Of a stretch of 64,000 bases of DNA, positions 1 to 11,495 are shown in pieces. Source of the DNA: Dimorphilus gyrociliatus (Eukaryota > Annelida > Polychaeta > Dinophilidae); NCBI GenBank assembly GCA_904063045.1, contig CAJFCJ010000019.1, forward strand, positions 2,061,700-2,125,699. The letters are read 5' to 3'. Made by a program: the position numbers and the translations under genes. Every line of letters begins with the position of its first letter. The first letter of the stretch is position 1. The notes beneath the pieces were generated by a model. That model ran no database searches and was not told the origin of the DNA. It was given only the letters and a program-made list of their open reading frames with translations.

Positions 1-832
1 GAAAACCCTGATAATGCTCAAGCAAATTCTTTCCAACAAATGTTAGCAAAATGATCCTTTTTAGAATACTATTCTTGATGCATTCCCTATTTGGGGAAAA
101 AAATTATAAGTTAATTATTACTTATTGCTAAAGCTGGCAGTGTATAAAATAGTCTTACTCCAGACGAAATAGACAACGGGGAACCCAAAACACTATACTA
201 AATATATGATACAGTAAATAGGTGAAAGCATTGTAAAGTGCACGTATTTTCCAGGGTTTAAGCATACACGAAGATGTGTCAATTACATCCAGAGAAATGT
301 TACACTTTTGAGAAACTTTTTGTTGTAGATGCAGGGCTCGACTAAGCTGGTTGACGTGTGTACCTTCCATGAGTTTTGTAGCATTTTCCCCATCATCTAT
401 CCAATCTGCAGCCGATTGCATCAACAAGGCAGACTGCTGTACATATTCTGCACTATATAATATAACCATTGCTTCACTACAATCCCAAACGGGGCTGAGA
501 TGAATAATTGGCACGTCGTCTTTTTTTCTACATGCAACAATCTCAAAGCGAACGATATATGAACTAATGATCGATGGTACTGTCAAATCATCATTTCTAA
601 ACCAAACTCCCAATTGTCTAATACTATAACCAAAGCCTTCACTCAGCTTGCTTTCTCGCAACCAATCTCTTATAGAACGAACATCTCCATTTCGAACAAT
701 ACCTGTCACACAAATTATTCTAGTCTTTCTATTGCTCCAACCGATAAGATTACCCGTAGGGGCATTCATACATTCATAAGGAATGTAAATCCTAACGATG
801 GGTTTGGGGTCATGAAATTCCCAGTTCGGCAT
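1..832 (-). CDS. PIGQ: PIGQ/GPI1-like subunit of GPI-GlcNAc transferase, 5' part only
   Basis: PIGQ is a membrane subunit of the ER complex that transfers GlcNAc to phosphatidylinositol, the first step of GPI-anchor synthesis. The ATG at 832 opens a 224-residue first exon. Its pattern is PIGQ-like: an early stretch around PYECMNAPTGNLIGW, a QLGVWF segment, and MVILYSAEYVQQ where the family has a similar hydrophobic strand, followed by a hydrophobic stretch (YLLYHIFSIVFWV) that could begin the membrane part. A donor (GA|GTAAGA) ends the exon at 159. An acceptor at 88-87 opens a second exon from 86 that stays in frame to the window edge. The gene therefore continues outside the window; the in-frame stop at 155-157 lies in the intron. 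Identification rests on remembered family pattern only and could be wrong. Confidence 0.5.
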
Positions 833-1166
833 AATTGAACGATATTACCAGAAAGCTGTAATTTATAATTTTATCTTTTCCCCTTAACTAAAAAATTACA
901 GCGAAATCAAATTTTAATGACTAGAAATTTCCCAAAATTTCATAGAAATATCTGGGTATTTCCAAATATTAGGTATTACAGACGAAAACTTAAAACTTAT
1001 GTAACGACTCAAATGGATATCGCAATACTAAAATCAATTGGAATAATATTCGATTATGTTTACATTGCAACTGAATAGTCTCGAGCAGATGTAGATTTTT
1101 ACTAAGTCGCTAATGTCTGAAGACTATTCACTTGGTTATTACACATGATTTAGTAACACCCAAAAT
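833..1166. other. Intergenic, divergent PIGQ-like/CCDC6 promoter region
   Basis: AT-rich spacer between two genes transcribed away from each other. The last 40 or so bases before the CCDC6 ATG closely match the sequence before the second CCDC6 copy at 16.4 kb, so the duplication includes some 5' flank. No TATA box or other element could be assigned with confidence. Confidence 0.5.
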
Positions 1167-2153
1167 ATGGCTGATAGTGCTAGTGAATTAGAAAGCGATA
1201 CAAATTCCATGAATGACGGCCCAACAGCCCGACTGATGACTCCTAATCATATTGAGTACATGCAGAGGAGAATGGAATCGCTTCAACAAGAGAACGTCGT
1301 CCTTAAAACAGAGCTGGAAAAGTATAAACAAAGAGTAAAGACTCTCGAAGATGATAATGTTCGATTGCGAAGGGCCAGTGTTTCAATAGTTTGTAGTTTT
1401 AATTTCTTTTGTTACAAATTATTATTCGACTAAGACATAAACAGACTATTTAAATTACATTTAATTGACATTTTAGCAAGCTCGCGCTGAGCAAGAAGAA
1501 GAATTTATATCGAATACCCTTTTAAAAACCATTGAAACTCTAAAGAAAGACAAAGAAGTATTGGCAATGAAATACGAACAGGAAGAAGAATGCCTCACGA
1601 ATGATCTCAGCCGAAAACTCTTTCAACTCCAGCAGGAGAAGCAAGCTCTTGAAAGAACTTTAGAGCACGAACAACAAAAGGAAATAAATAAACTTAAAAA
1701 GAATACCGAACGCCTCGAAGCCGATATAAAACATAAACAAGCTTTGCTAGAGGAGCTACGTCGCGATAAAGTTCAATTAGAAAACGAGCTGGAGCACGAA
1801 CAAGAGGCTCTAGTTAATAGACTTTGGAAACGAATGAGTACTCTTGAATCCGAGAAAAGACGTTTACAACAACAATTAAATGGTAATACAGATATTCCAT
1901 CACCGAGAAATAATATTGAAGATGATTCTAGTGCAGCCAGTTTGAGAAACGAAGTCTATCGACTAAGACAACAAGTAACAAATCTCAGAGCAGATCATGA
2001 AAGGCGAACGGCAGAATTAGAAACCGAAGAAAAGTTAATAAGAGAAGAAAATGCTCGTCTCCAGAAAAGATTAGAACAAGAAGTTGAAAGGGGTGAAATA
2101 TTAAGAAGTCACTTATCGCAGAGTGAAAGTTCTTTGGAAATGGATGACGAAAG
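1167..2153 (+). CDS. CCDC6: CCDC6 coiled-coil protein, copy A (3' end unresolved)
   Basis: Two exons, 1167-1388 and 1477-2153, give 299 residues of almost pure coiled coil. CCDC6 is a conserved cytosolic/nuclear coiled-coil protein best known as a RET fusion partner in human. Family hallmarks are the MADSASE start, [15 protein letters not shown] at the exon junction, LVNRLWKRM, and [11 protein letters not shown] at the end of exon 2. Exon 2 ends inside an Arg codon at a good donor (AG|GTAAGT). In the human protein the next residue is Tyr. Two acceptors would restore it: one near 2320, which stops after a few codons, and one at 3243, which leads into a hydrophobic stretch. The proline-rich tail of vertebrate CCDC6 was not found. 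A near-identical inverted copy lies at 16400-15449. Confidence 0.85.
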
Positions 2154-4069
2154 GTAAGTAAGAAGAAACTTTAAGACAGAAAAGAGTGAAATTTTATGTC
2201 TCAAAAATGTAGTTAAATCAATATAGCTTAGGTAGCAGTTTTTTTACGGATATATAAATATATTTACAAGTATATTTATTCTAAAAATAACATAGAAATG
2301 AAGTTTCTATTTACAGATATATTTTTTATTAAAAAAATCTGAAATGTTTATTCGAAAGTCCAAAGTTTTCCAACTTTTATAACATTACAAAAGAAACTGC
2401 AAGTGTTTCATTTATCGGACAGGAGTTCTTATATTTTCATATTCCAAGATTGACTGAACTGCTCTATAGCGATAGCGCTAGGTGCACTTTTACAAAAACA
2501 TGTTTGCGGTTATTTTTAATAACCATACAATCCCTTAAAAAGCCGTTTTGCTATCTCATCAAATAATATAACATTCGTTAAGAACTCAATGCCAGGAATT
2601 TGGAAATGTCTCTAACTTTTTTTAAATGACTACTATATACAATTTATTACATTAAAATGCATTTAGAAAACAAAAAAAGGTTGATCTTACTAGTCCTGAA
2701 AGAAAAGAGAAAACTTTTTACTTAATGATTTTAATTGAAATTAAATTAAATTTTTTTTCAACTATTGAGACTAAACTAGCATTTTTATATTACAAATTAT
2801 AAATAAGTGAAAATGGTAGTTAAGTTATTTATTATTTTATGTCATAGTCAGAATTTTTTTGTCAAACAGAAAATTTTTCTAAGTGAATAGAGAGAAAAAC
2901 GTGTCATTCGTTTCATATTGTATGAAAGTGAAATATATGTAATGTGACTTAATTTTGTCAATTTTCCTTACTTTTATATGCTTAAAAAGAAATGACCAAT
3001 TGATCGTGTGAATCAATTTTTCAATTATTATTATTTAATAAATGTTTCTATTATATGTGACCTTCCAAATGCAAATAATGTATCAAATACAAATTGACCA
3101 CACTTTATAAGTAAACTGTAATGCTATATCACTCATGTGATATTTCAATTAATATTACTATAGATATATTGTCTAATATTTATAGTTTACGAAAAGTGAG
3201 TTTTTTAAAAAGAAGATATTTACTTCCTTTCTCGAATCTTGAGATATGTTTACATGGCTAATACCAGAACAATACATGCTATTTATAACTTGAGCTGGCT
3301 AACACTATTATTATTAGTTGTCATTCTGAGTATTTCAACCATAATAACTATTAGTCGTATAAAAGTGGGAACAGAGATTGAGTACAGCTTTCAAGAATTT
3401 AATATGAATAATGGACTGTTTTTCTACGTCAATAGGTAAATCAAGCGTAAGAAGAATACGTTTGTTTGCTACAATTTCCAAAACATATATCCTGTATATA
3501 TAGAAATGGTTCGTAACACTTGTTTAAGTACTTGTTGACTTAACATCTTACACCATCTCGTAGTTTGTTTAACTCAAGAGGAATGCCCTCTAACAAATAA
3601 AGCTTATTTTTTTAGTTCAAAAATTTTACGCCACAATAGGAAAGAAAGAATAACGTCATGAATTACGATCACGATGAATAGCTCATAAAAACCAGCTATT
3701 TCCTCCTACTCTTTTTATTCATATCTTTGAAAAATCTTCAAAAAATAAAAATTTAATGATCATTTTCCATTCTCGAAAATATTTAAGATTATTAATCAAA
3801 TTTCCTTTAAGTAAAACATATAACAAGTTTATTTTTTCTATGAAAAAAATTACTTTGCTGCACAAAAAAATAAAAAAAACATCATTTTTTGGAGTTTTCT
3901 CAAACAATTCGAAAGAAAAATCCTATAAATAATTTACAGGAAAAAAAATAAATTCATTTATATTAGAAAAATGTAATCTGCATGTATAAAAAAAATTTTT
4001 TCCACGAATTTCCCATTCCCATTCTCAAAAATTCCCTTTGCTCTTTCTCCCTCCATTAATTTATATATT
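2154..4069. other. Intergenic/3' region between convergent CCDC6-A and CHSY-A
   Basis: AT-rich, with no clear gene. It holds one stretch, open on the + strand from the acceptor at 3243 to a donor near 3435. This could be a third CCDC6-A exon (phase fits, restoring Arg-Tyr) or an exon of an unknown gene. It encodes a hydrophobic segment around LTLLLLVVILSIS. The rest looks like 3' UTR and spacer. Confidence 0.3.
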
Positions 4070-7000
4070 CTAGTATTTGACAGAAAGTGCTTTTGTTCTA
4101 CTTTTTCGTCCATAAATTGCTGATGTAGACGAAACTTTTGCAGACATAACGTACAACGATGCATACGTACTTGCTTTAACGTCTAAACACATTTTATATT
4201 GAGTTGGTTCAGTGATTAGATGACACAGAATTGGATGAAATACATGAACCATTCCAGGATCGATACTTCGCATTGTTTGAACATTATGTGTGGTAAATTT
4301 ATCATATAAATCCAAGTCTTCCTTTCCCCAACCCTCTATGGCAGTCAAAAAACCTCCAACATTATCCAAGTCCGATTTGTAGGCACACGCCATACCAAAT
4401 GAACTTTGTCTCCAATATCCCATACTCTCTTCAAATGAGAACAAATTATTACGTAGACTACACTTTCCACCATAAGAGCACCTGACTCCCGGATCAAATT
4501 GACTGAACATTATTGGATAATAGGCCTGAATATTTCTAATGGTATTTCGGGCCATTCTCTGTAAAACGTTTCTGCTTAAAATCAGATCCACGTCTACAAA
4601 ACAGACAAGATCTCTTTTAGCAAACAATTGAGCTCCTCTGTCAAGAGAAATTCCTCTTGAAAATTTGCCAGGAACCACAATCGATTGAATGTTATGATTT
4701 GGATATTGCTTAGCCAAATTCTTCATATGAAGCACCATATCATCAGTTCGATTTTCTGGATCAATAGCCGATAATACTATAACTATACTAACTCTCTCTT
4801 CACATTTAAGTGCAATTTCTTCGAAATTCCTCATAAAACGAAGATATGTCCTATATCGGCCGGACAGGGGCATAACGATGTTTAAAGTCTTCCCAATTCG
4901 GCCACAACTCGAATTTACTTTCGCTATTTTCGGCTTTTGAAAAATTCTGAATCCATCCGAGAACTTTTCTTTCAGACTTTCGAAAAATCCTTTGTTGGGA
5001 AGATCATCATTTACGGATACCAATCGGGATTGCAAACTGCCAAATGCCTGATGTGTTCCAAACTGGATTTTCCGAGATTTCTTCTTCTTCTGGAATTTGT
5101 AGTGCTGTTGAAATTGAAGTAAATGATCCACTCCAGAGAATGGATTTACTCGTTTGTACCCAAGCCGGAATTGACTTAGATCATTGTGATATCCTGTATG
5201 ATCTTCATTAACATTAACAATTCTATTTACTTCCTTTAATATCTTTCCCAAGCTCTCGTTAAATGTGGCTTGGAACTTTCTCTTCGGTACTTGATTATTT
5301 ATTGTAGCAATACTGTGACTATCAATGCTATCCCAAGGAATAACGTGCTCCCTAGTCTTTGGCTTAATTTTATTCCATGACGGTGGTTTGCTTACTCTGT
5401 TCTGCTCGCCATCACCAACTCTGAAATGATCGGAGATTGAACGTTTAATCTTTCTAGACTTGGCATGAATATCTCGTTCAATATGTTTGATTTTTCGTTG
5501 AATTTCAATTGTTTTATGATGGAGTTTCTTCAGATTTGTTGTTCTTAAGAAATTCTCCATTCGAAAAACGTATGTATCATTTTTTATTGGATGTAAAGTG
5601 ATGGCGTGCTCTATTTGATCTCTATCTTCTTCAAGTGAATGAGAGAAAGTTCCGGAACGTTCACGATAATTGAAATAGAATAGTTCTTTCATTTCGTAGT
5701 TGGATGAACATTGCGCGCCTGTTAGTTGAGTAATACAACGGCCGACTTCAACGTCTTCGTGTGTCGAGACAACATTATTAATACAATTATCGACGTATGG
5801 GCACATGGCTGATGACAGAAAAGAAACTCTTTCAGAATATTATTTCTTTCTTCAAGATCATTTCTATAAATGGAAATGTGCTGAGATTGAAATTTGTTTT
5901 TACCTTTCAGAGTAGCTCGACTGAGAAACATTCCAGGTCCACCCATGCAATAGGCGTAACCGGAAAGTCCTAATTTACCTTTTTTCTCCGCTCGTCCAAA
6001 CCCCGCTTGTCCAACATACAGCTGTTGAATATAAAGAGATATATGATTTTTGATGAAGTATAGAAACTTCTTTTTAATGAAGGAAGGAGACAAGAAATTA
6101 AAAATAAGTTGAATATGAATAGATAGGGTGGAGCCAATACAAATATACAAATATAAGATGGTTAGTTATAAGGCGTTGTAATAAATTGGAAATATTTTAA
6201 TTGTATTGAAAACGTTATGAAATACAGTACACACCCTCTTGTCGGAATCGATAGAATTTAGAAAAGGAACTAGCTTATCCATTTTGAAGTAAGCATCATC
6301 ATCGGCACGTAGAAACCAATCGTATTGATCGATATAATTATCGCACATATACTTGATCATTTTAAACGCCTTTTCTTGAGGAGGATAAACGCTATCATTG
6401 ACGCCTAAAATAAAACGAATAAATTAGAATATATTTATATAATAAGTGATTTTTTACAAAAACAATTGATAATTAATAAAAACAAGTGGAAAGAGAGAAT
6501 AAAGAAATCGGCTCATAATTCATTTGTAACAAAAATTTTAAAAGTAAAAACTAGACGAAAGACTAAAAAAGGAATCTACAGGCAGATCAAGATGTATAAC
6601 AGTATATGTAAGTGAGTTAATAATATAAATAGTAGGCCGTTGTTAAAAAGCTTTTGATGGTAATAATATCTAAAAATGTGAGCATTGTTTCCCATAATAA
6701 TTCATAAAATAGCTAAGTATGTCTATTATTTGGAATGAAGGACTTTTCCCTTGTGGCTGTACCTAAAAGCGAAAGTTCAGCAAGTACAGTAAGATCAAGT
6801 AGTAGGTAAATCAAATATCTTGTTTAATCCTGATTTTCATAATACTAATTAAACATACGTGTAATATAATATACAGTCAATAGAAGTAATTTAAAACGCC
6901 TTCGTAGTTGACAATAAAATCAGTAAAAATTACAAATGATCACCGCAATCTTTAATACTAAGGGAATTGATATGAGAAAGAGTGTCATTTTCTCTTCGTC

Positions 7001-7564
7001 TTATTTACTTTTCTTTTAATTTCTTGATACATTATTAAAAGAGGATAATAATTTTAATACTTTGAGTACAATAATAGATTAAATTATTATTCTTAGGTGT
7101 AGGAGTGTTGTTAGTCATATGACCGCACCTTAACCTTGTCTTTAATATTTTTATAATAACGTAAGATGAAAAAAATGCCTAAGGAAAATAAAATTATGCT
7201 TACCTTTCAAATTGACAACTCTTAGGTGATTTTCTCGCCAACTTCCAGTTTGGGCAAAATATTCTACTGTTGCATGTTGGCCCCAAGTTTTATTACACGC
7301 CGATGCTCTCGTTTTTAAGAACTTTCCAGCTGTCATTACAGCTACGAAAATAGTTTTTCTAGGTCGAAATTCATCAGGTTGGTTACTCGTAACAACCGAA
7401 TTGTCTTCCATTGATAAAATTTTCTCAGTTGTATCACAGACGAACGGTGTTATAGTATTACCAATTAAATATCCTATAAACACTCCAGTCAAGATATAAG
7501 CTGGATGTAACAACTGGAATTTCCCATTTCCTGCATTCCGTGATTGGCGCTCAGGTTCAATCAT
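4070..7564 (-). CDS. CHSY: Chondroitin sulfate synthase (CHSY), copy A
   Basis: Bifunctional Golgi glycosyltransferase that polymerises chondroitin by adding GlcA and GalNAc alternately. Four exons (7564-7204, 6404-6235, 6021-5904, 5808-4070) join in phase to 795 residues, close to vertebrate CHSY1. A short N-terminal tail precedes one signal anchor (AYILTGVFIGYLIGN), giving type II topology. The GT31-like domain has FVAVMTA and the metal motif RADDDAYF. Exon 3 carries the family's CMGGPGMFLSR and exon 4 THEDVEVGRC. The C-terminal GT7-like (CHGN) domain has LSGRYRTYLRFMRNFE, the metal motif FVDVDLI and GWGKEDLDLY. The final residues, from about MSAKVSSTS on, differ completely from copy B. The region 4151-6003 looks identical to 18788-20640, whereas exons 1-2 and introns 1-2 are clearly diverged. 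Confidence 0.93.
4151..6003. repeat. Left arm of a 1,853-bp inverted repeat inside CHSY-A
   Basis: Reverse complement of 18788-20640, with exactly equal length. It covers most of exon 3, all of intron 3 and most of exon 4. The proteins from GFGRAEKKG to ASTYASLY are identical. Intron 3 and several spot-checked nucleotide stretches are identical. The first mismatches outside are at 6004 (G versus A on the sense strand) and 4150 (G versus A). Confidence 0.9.
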
Positions 7565-9056
7565 ATCCTCTTTAATTTCTGCCTCAATTTTGCCGATTTT
7601 TCTGTTATACCTGTATTGAAATCTCCATGAAGAAATTCTTTTTATAGTTTATTATTCTAGTCTTAGAATTAAGCGTTCTTCTTTTGTTAAGTATCAGCAA
7701 ATTTTAATCACTATGAGTAATTCCCAAAACTATTATGGTAAAGTTATGACGCTCGCTTCAGGCTGGTAAGTGAAGGTATGAGGTTAAATTAAAATTTCTT
7801 CTATAAATCGCTATTGAGAAGTTGTAGGCCAAAAGGATCAATAAATTGGCCTTGGTTAGGTACTTAAGGTGGGGGGGGGAAGGGGGTTAGGGGGGGTGAA
7901 AGAGACAGTAAGCTGTGCAAGCATAGGCGAGGGGACGAAAGGAGACGAGATGAGGTGGATAGAAAAGATTATGTGTAAAATTAGAAAAGGATAACGCAAT
8001 GATTAACAATAATAAAAAAATCATAGAACGATTAAAGTATAAGAATTCTATACTAAACTACTGTAAAAAACATTCCATTTTAGTTAAAAATTCTTATACT
8101 TTTGTACTTGAAAATTATTAATAAATTATAAAGTATTAATAGATTAACCTTAATAAATTTAAATGTTATAATCTTACTTGTTATATCAAAAAATTAACAG
8201 CTAACAGTATCCAAACCCAAACTGTTCAAGGCTTTTTCAATCCCGTGCCTGTCTTTTTTTTAAGTTGAGTCTTACATATTAAACATAAACACATTACTAT
8301 GTGTGATGGCATATACAGTACATTTATATATATATACAGTATACTACTTTAACTCATCAAATCCTTAAAAGTGAAAGACAGGAGATTGAATGACAGAAAT
8401 TAGCGACAACTTTTTTCAACGTATAAATAAATATTTGGTCAGCCTTTTGGACAACTAAAGAAACGTGTTTGTTTGTAAATTTTTCTCTATAAGTTCACAA
8501 ATAACATGAAAAATAGTTAATTAAGACAATATTTTTCCAACTAAAAAGTATATTTTTGTAAGCCTATTTTAAAGGTTCTATCTAGGCTGTTGGCAAAAAA
8601 GTTAATACTAGTTTTAAGATATTATAGTCCTATGGCGGCGATGACGTATAAATAGTTGCATCTTGAAGAAAGGTAAAAAATATAGTATGAATTATGAACA
8701 TATGATTAGTTTATAGGTTTACTGTTTCTATTTAATTAGTATCTAAGGATTATTTTTAATTGAGTAAAATATATTGTCTTGATGTATGAATATATAAAAT
8801 GGGCACTATTGTCATTATCGTGTAAAAGTAACCGTCAAAAAGATTAAGAATAAAAGGAAAAATTATAATAATAAAAGGAATAAAACGATTGGCCAAAGAA
8901 CTTTCTTTGATCTTTAGATAAATAATGTGTAATTACTTCCCTTTCCACTGAATTTGGCACGGAAACTATCACAAAAATGCTAATCAAATAGAAATAAAAT
9001 TATTCAAATAGAAACTAAGAATATCTTGAAAAATTTTTTAATAAAACTTATAAAAG
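7565..9056. other. Intergenic spacer with G-rich tract
   Basis: No gene recognised. It holds the upstream region of CHSY-A and the 3' flank of GatA. Around 7869-7907 the + strand carries three closely spaced G runs, strikingly unlike the AT-rich surroundings. The remainder is low-complexity AT-rich DNA. Confidence 0.5.
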
Positions 9057-10790
9057 TTAATTCATTTGTCGATCGACAAATTGTTTAAATGAGCAATAAT
9101 TTTCCAACCATTTGGCAATATTTAATAGTTTAACATCATTCAAATATGGTGTAATTAATTGAAGGCCAATAGGTAAATTTTCTTTATTTAATCCCGTGGG
9201 AACGACAACAGCAGGAAGACCTGAAAGGAAAAAGAATACAATATAATTATCTTTCAGTCCGTATGATAAATCTATATTCTTTCTTCTCAGATATTTAAAT
9301 ATTTACCGGCCAGGTTAACCGTAATTGTATAAATATCATGATCTTGACTCTTAACTCTATTTCTGCTATCTTTAAACCAATCAAATCTAGGAGCTGGTTC
9401 AAGGACTGCTGGAGTTAGTAAAACATCTATTCCGGAATTAAAGGTATCGTTAAATTCGTTCGCAATTTTTCTTCGAACTTTTTGAGCTTTTTCGTAGTAT
9501 TTCTTGTAGTTTCTGTTCGTTTAAGGCAAAATATGATTATAGGCTAATAAAGAGTGTTTAAATATGCCTTTACCTTGATAATAGAAAATAATTTCCAGCT
9601 AATATTCTCTCCCTAACAGCGTCATTTAGACCTATTGCCCTAGTCGAGGCGTACAACTGTTCAGTGCTTTCACCATTTGATCTAAAACCATATTCTATAC
9701 CATCATAACGAGCCATGTTTGATGCCACTTCGGATTTACATAAAACGTAATAAGCGTCTATACCAAATTGAGTTGAGGGTAGAGATGCACTCACAACATT
9801 AGCACCAGCCCTTTCAAATTCGTCAGCAATTCTACTCCATTCATCTATAACTTCTCTACTTGTTCCAGGTGCGTGAAAATCGTAGGGAATACCAACATTT
9901 AGACCTTTAACAGATGGCTCTTCGTCTAACTGCACCTTGTCAACTGGCCTCTTAACAGATGTAGAATCCTTAGCATCCCATCCAGCAATAATATCCAAGA
10001 TGTAGGCTACGTCATCCACATATCTCGCAGCTATGCCGACTGTGTCCATAGAATTTTCCAAAGAAATGAGACCGTGTCTAGATATTAAACCATACGATGG
10101 CTTGTATCCTACAACTCCACAAAAACACGCTGGATTTCTTACGGATCCACCTGTATCCGATCCTAAGGCTGCAAAAACAGCTCCGCATGCTACAGACACA
10201 ATCGACCCTCCCGAACTACCTCCCGCAACACGATCTGTATTCCAGGGATTCCTTACTTCACCCATGTGACTTTCAACCGATCCTGCACCCATTGCAAATT
10301 CATCCATGTTTGTTTTGGCTAGAAGTAAACCACCAGCAGATAGTAATTTTTGAACTGCAGTAGCTGTATAATTTGGTACATAGTCGCTTAATATTCGACT
10401 GGCACATGTTGTCCGTATACCAGCTGTACTAAAATTATCCTTAACGGCTACAGGAATTCCGTGTAAAGGTCCTAACTCATCTCCACTTAATTCTATTCAT
10501 ATATAAAATAAATTTGGTAAATAATTTTTATAAATCGAATATTAATGTACCCTCTCTCTTAGCGTCTAAAGCGGCAGCTTTTATCTTACATAGTTCATCG
10601 TTTAATGTTACTATAGCTTGTAAGTCTTTAGCTTTTTCTACTCTTTCCAAGCACGTGTTTAGGAGTTGAGTACTCGTCAGAGATCCATTCTTCATAGATT
10701 TTACCGCCTAAAATGAATGTATATTTTCTAATTAGATAGAATCATCATATCGTTGAATGAATTAAAAACCTCAAAAATTGTTTTCTTCAT
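9057..10790 (-). CDS. QRSL1: Glutamyl-tRNA(Gln) amidotransferase subunit A, mitochondrial
   Basis: Catalytic amidase of the mitochondrial GatCAB complex, which converts Glu-tRNA(Gln) to Gln-tRNA(Gln). Exons 10790-10770 (tentative 21-nt first exon), 10707-10551, 10492-9574, 9512-9307 and 9220-9057 join in phase to 488 residues. The amidase Ser-Ser-Lys triad context is present: GIPVAVKDNF (Lys), GGSSGGS (cis-Ser) and GSDTGGSVRNPA (nucleophile region). QRSL1-type features are KTNMDEFAMGAGS, YKPSYGLISRHGL and SEVASNMARYDG. The C-terminus ends near LPIGLQLITPYLN. The first exon is the weakest call; an ATG at the internal Met (MKNGSL) is an alternative. It lacks the long insertion found after the DEFAMGSGS region in human. 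Confidence 0.92.
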
Positions 10791-11495
10791 ATTTTGATTT
10801 TCAAGAAAGCGGTAAAATATAATTAAACTTTAATTTTATTTTTTATAAAAGTAAGGCTGTCTGCTACATTATTTGACCTTGACATTAATGATTATAGTTA
10901 TTATAAATTATTTTCCCCCTCTATTGAGAAAAATACTTAATGCTTAACCTATTTAAAAAGTTAAAATATCAATTTAAAATAACTTAACTATATTATAGAA
11001 AAATTATTTTGAATAAGACATTATATAACGAAAACATCGAAAATTTCCGTTCTATAATACATAGTTAGGAATAAGAGCAAATATAAAGATTGATAGCAAT
11101 CGTACTCTATTCAATTGTCCTTTCTTTTTAAGCAGTTGCTTAAAATGTTTTAACCTAGCCTAGAGCTGGCCCGTTCCATTCAATATTATGAATATTATGA
11201 TTTCAAAGTAGAAAATTATGATTCATAATGCTATGTCGATTGTTACATTTGAATTGTGCTCTGCCTTGCTTGCTATAGAAATTTACAAACTTTTGAAAAG
11301 GTTTTCTATTAGAAAACATACACTACAAAAGATCGTGAAAGAAATAAAGAAAGGATACATAGCGATAGACTCCCAAAAGATGAATTTAGGAGCAGAAGAC
11401 CATAGAATAACAAAAAATTTTATAAAGAGAGTTGTAGAATTGGCGAATGTTTAACTTTTTAATGTAAAATATTTAAAATATGTCCTTTTTCCGGT
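10791..11495. other. Spacer between GatA and ACSL with one small ORF
   Basis: AT-rich. One + strand reading frame, 11218-11454 (ATG, 78 codons), begins MIHNAMSIVTFELC and has a basic, helix-prone composition. It has no recognised relative and no clear splice partners. It could be a small gene or chance; I lean to chance. Confidence 0.3.

Noticed and set aside
155-159. Premature stop truncating the PIGQ-like gene
   Set aside because: A strong donor sits immediately before it and the frame continues in a second exon to the window edge.
3239-3439. A 66-codon membrane protein gene
   Set aside because: The frame opens with TTG, not ATG, and has a donor at its end. Better viewed as a possible exon, if anything.
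4937-5122. A 61-codon + strand frame inside CHSY-A, repeated identically at 19669-19854 in the antisense of CHSY-B
   Set aside because: It is an antisense shadow of the synthase exon. Its exact repetition only reflects the identical tract.
11218-11454. A 78-codon + strand gene
   Set aside because: Starts with ATG but has no recognised relative, splice partner or promoter context. Kept only as a note in the spacer entry.
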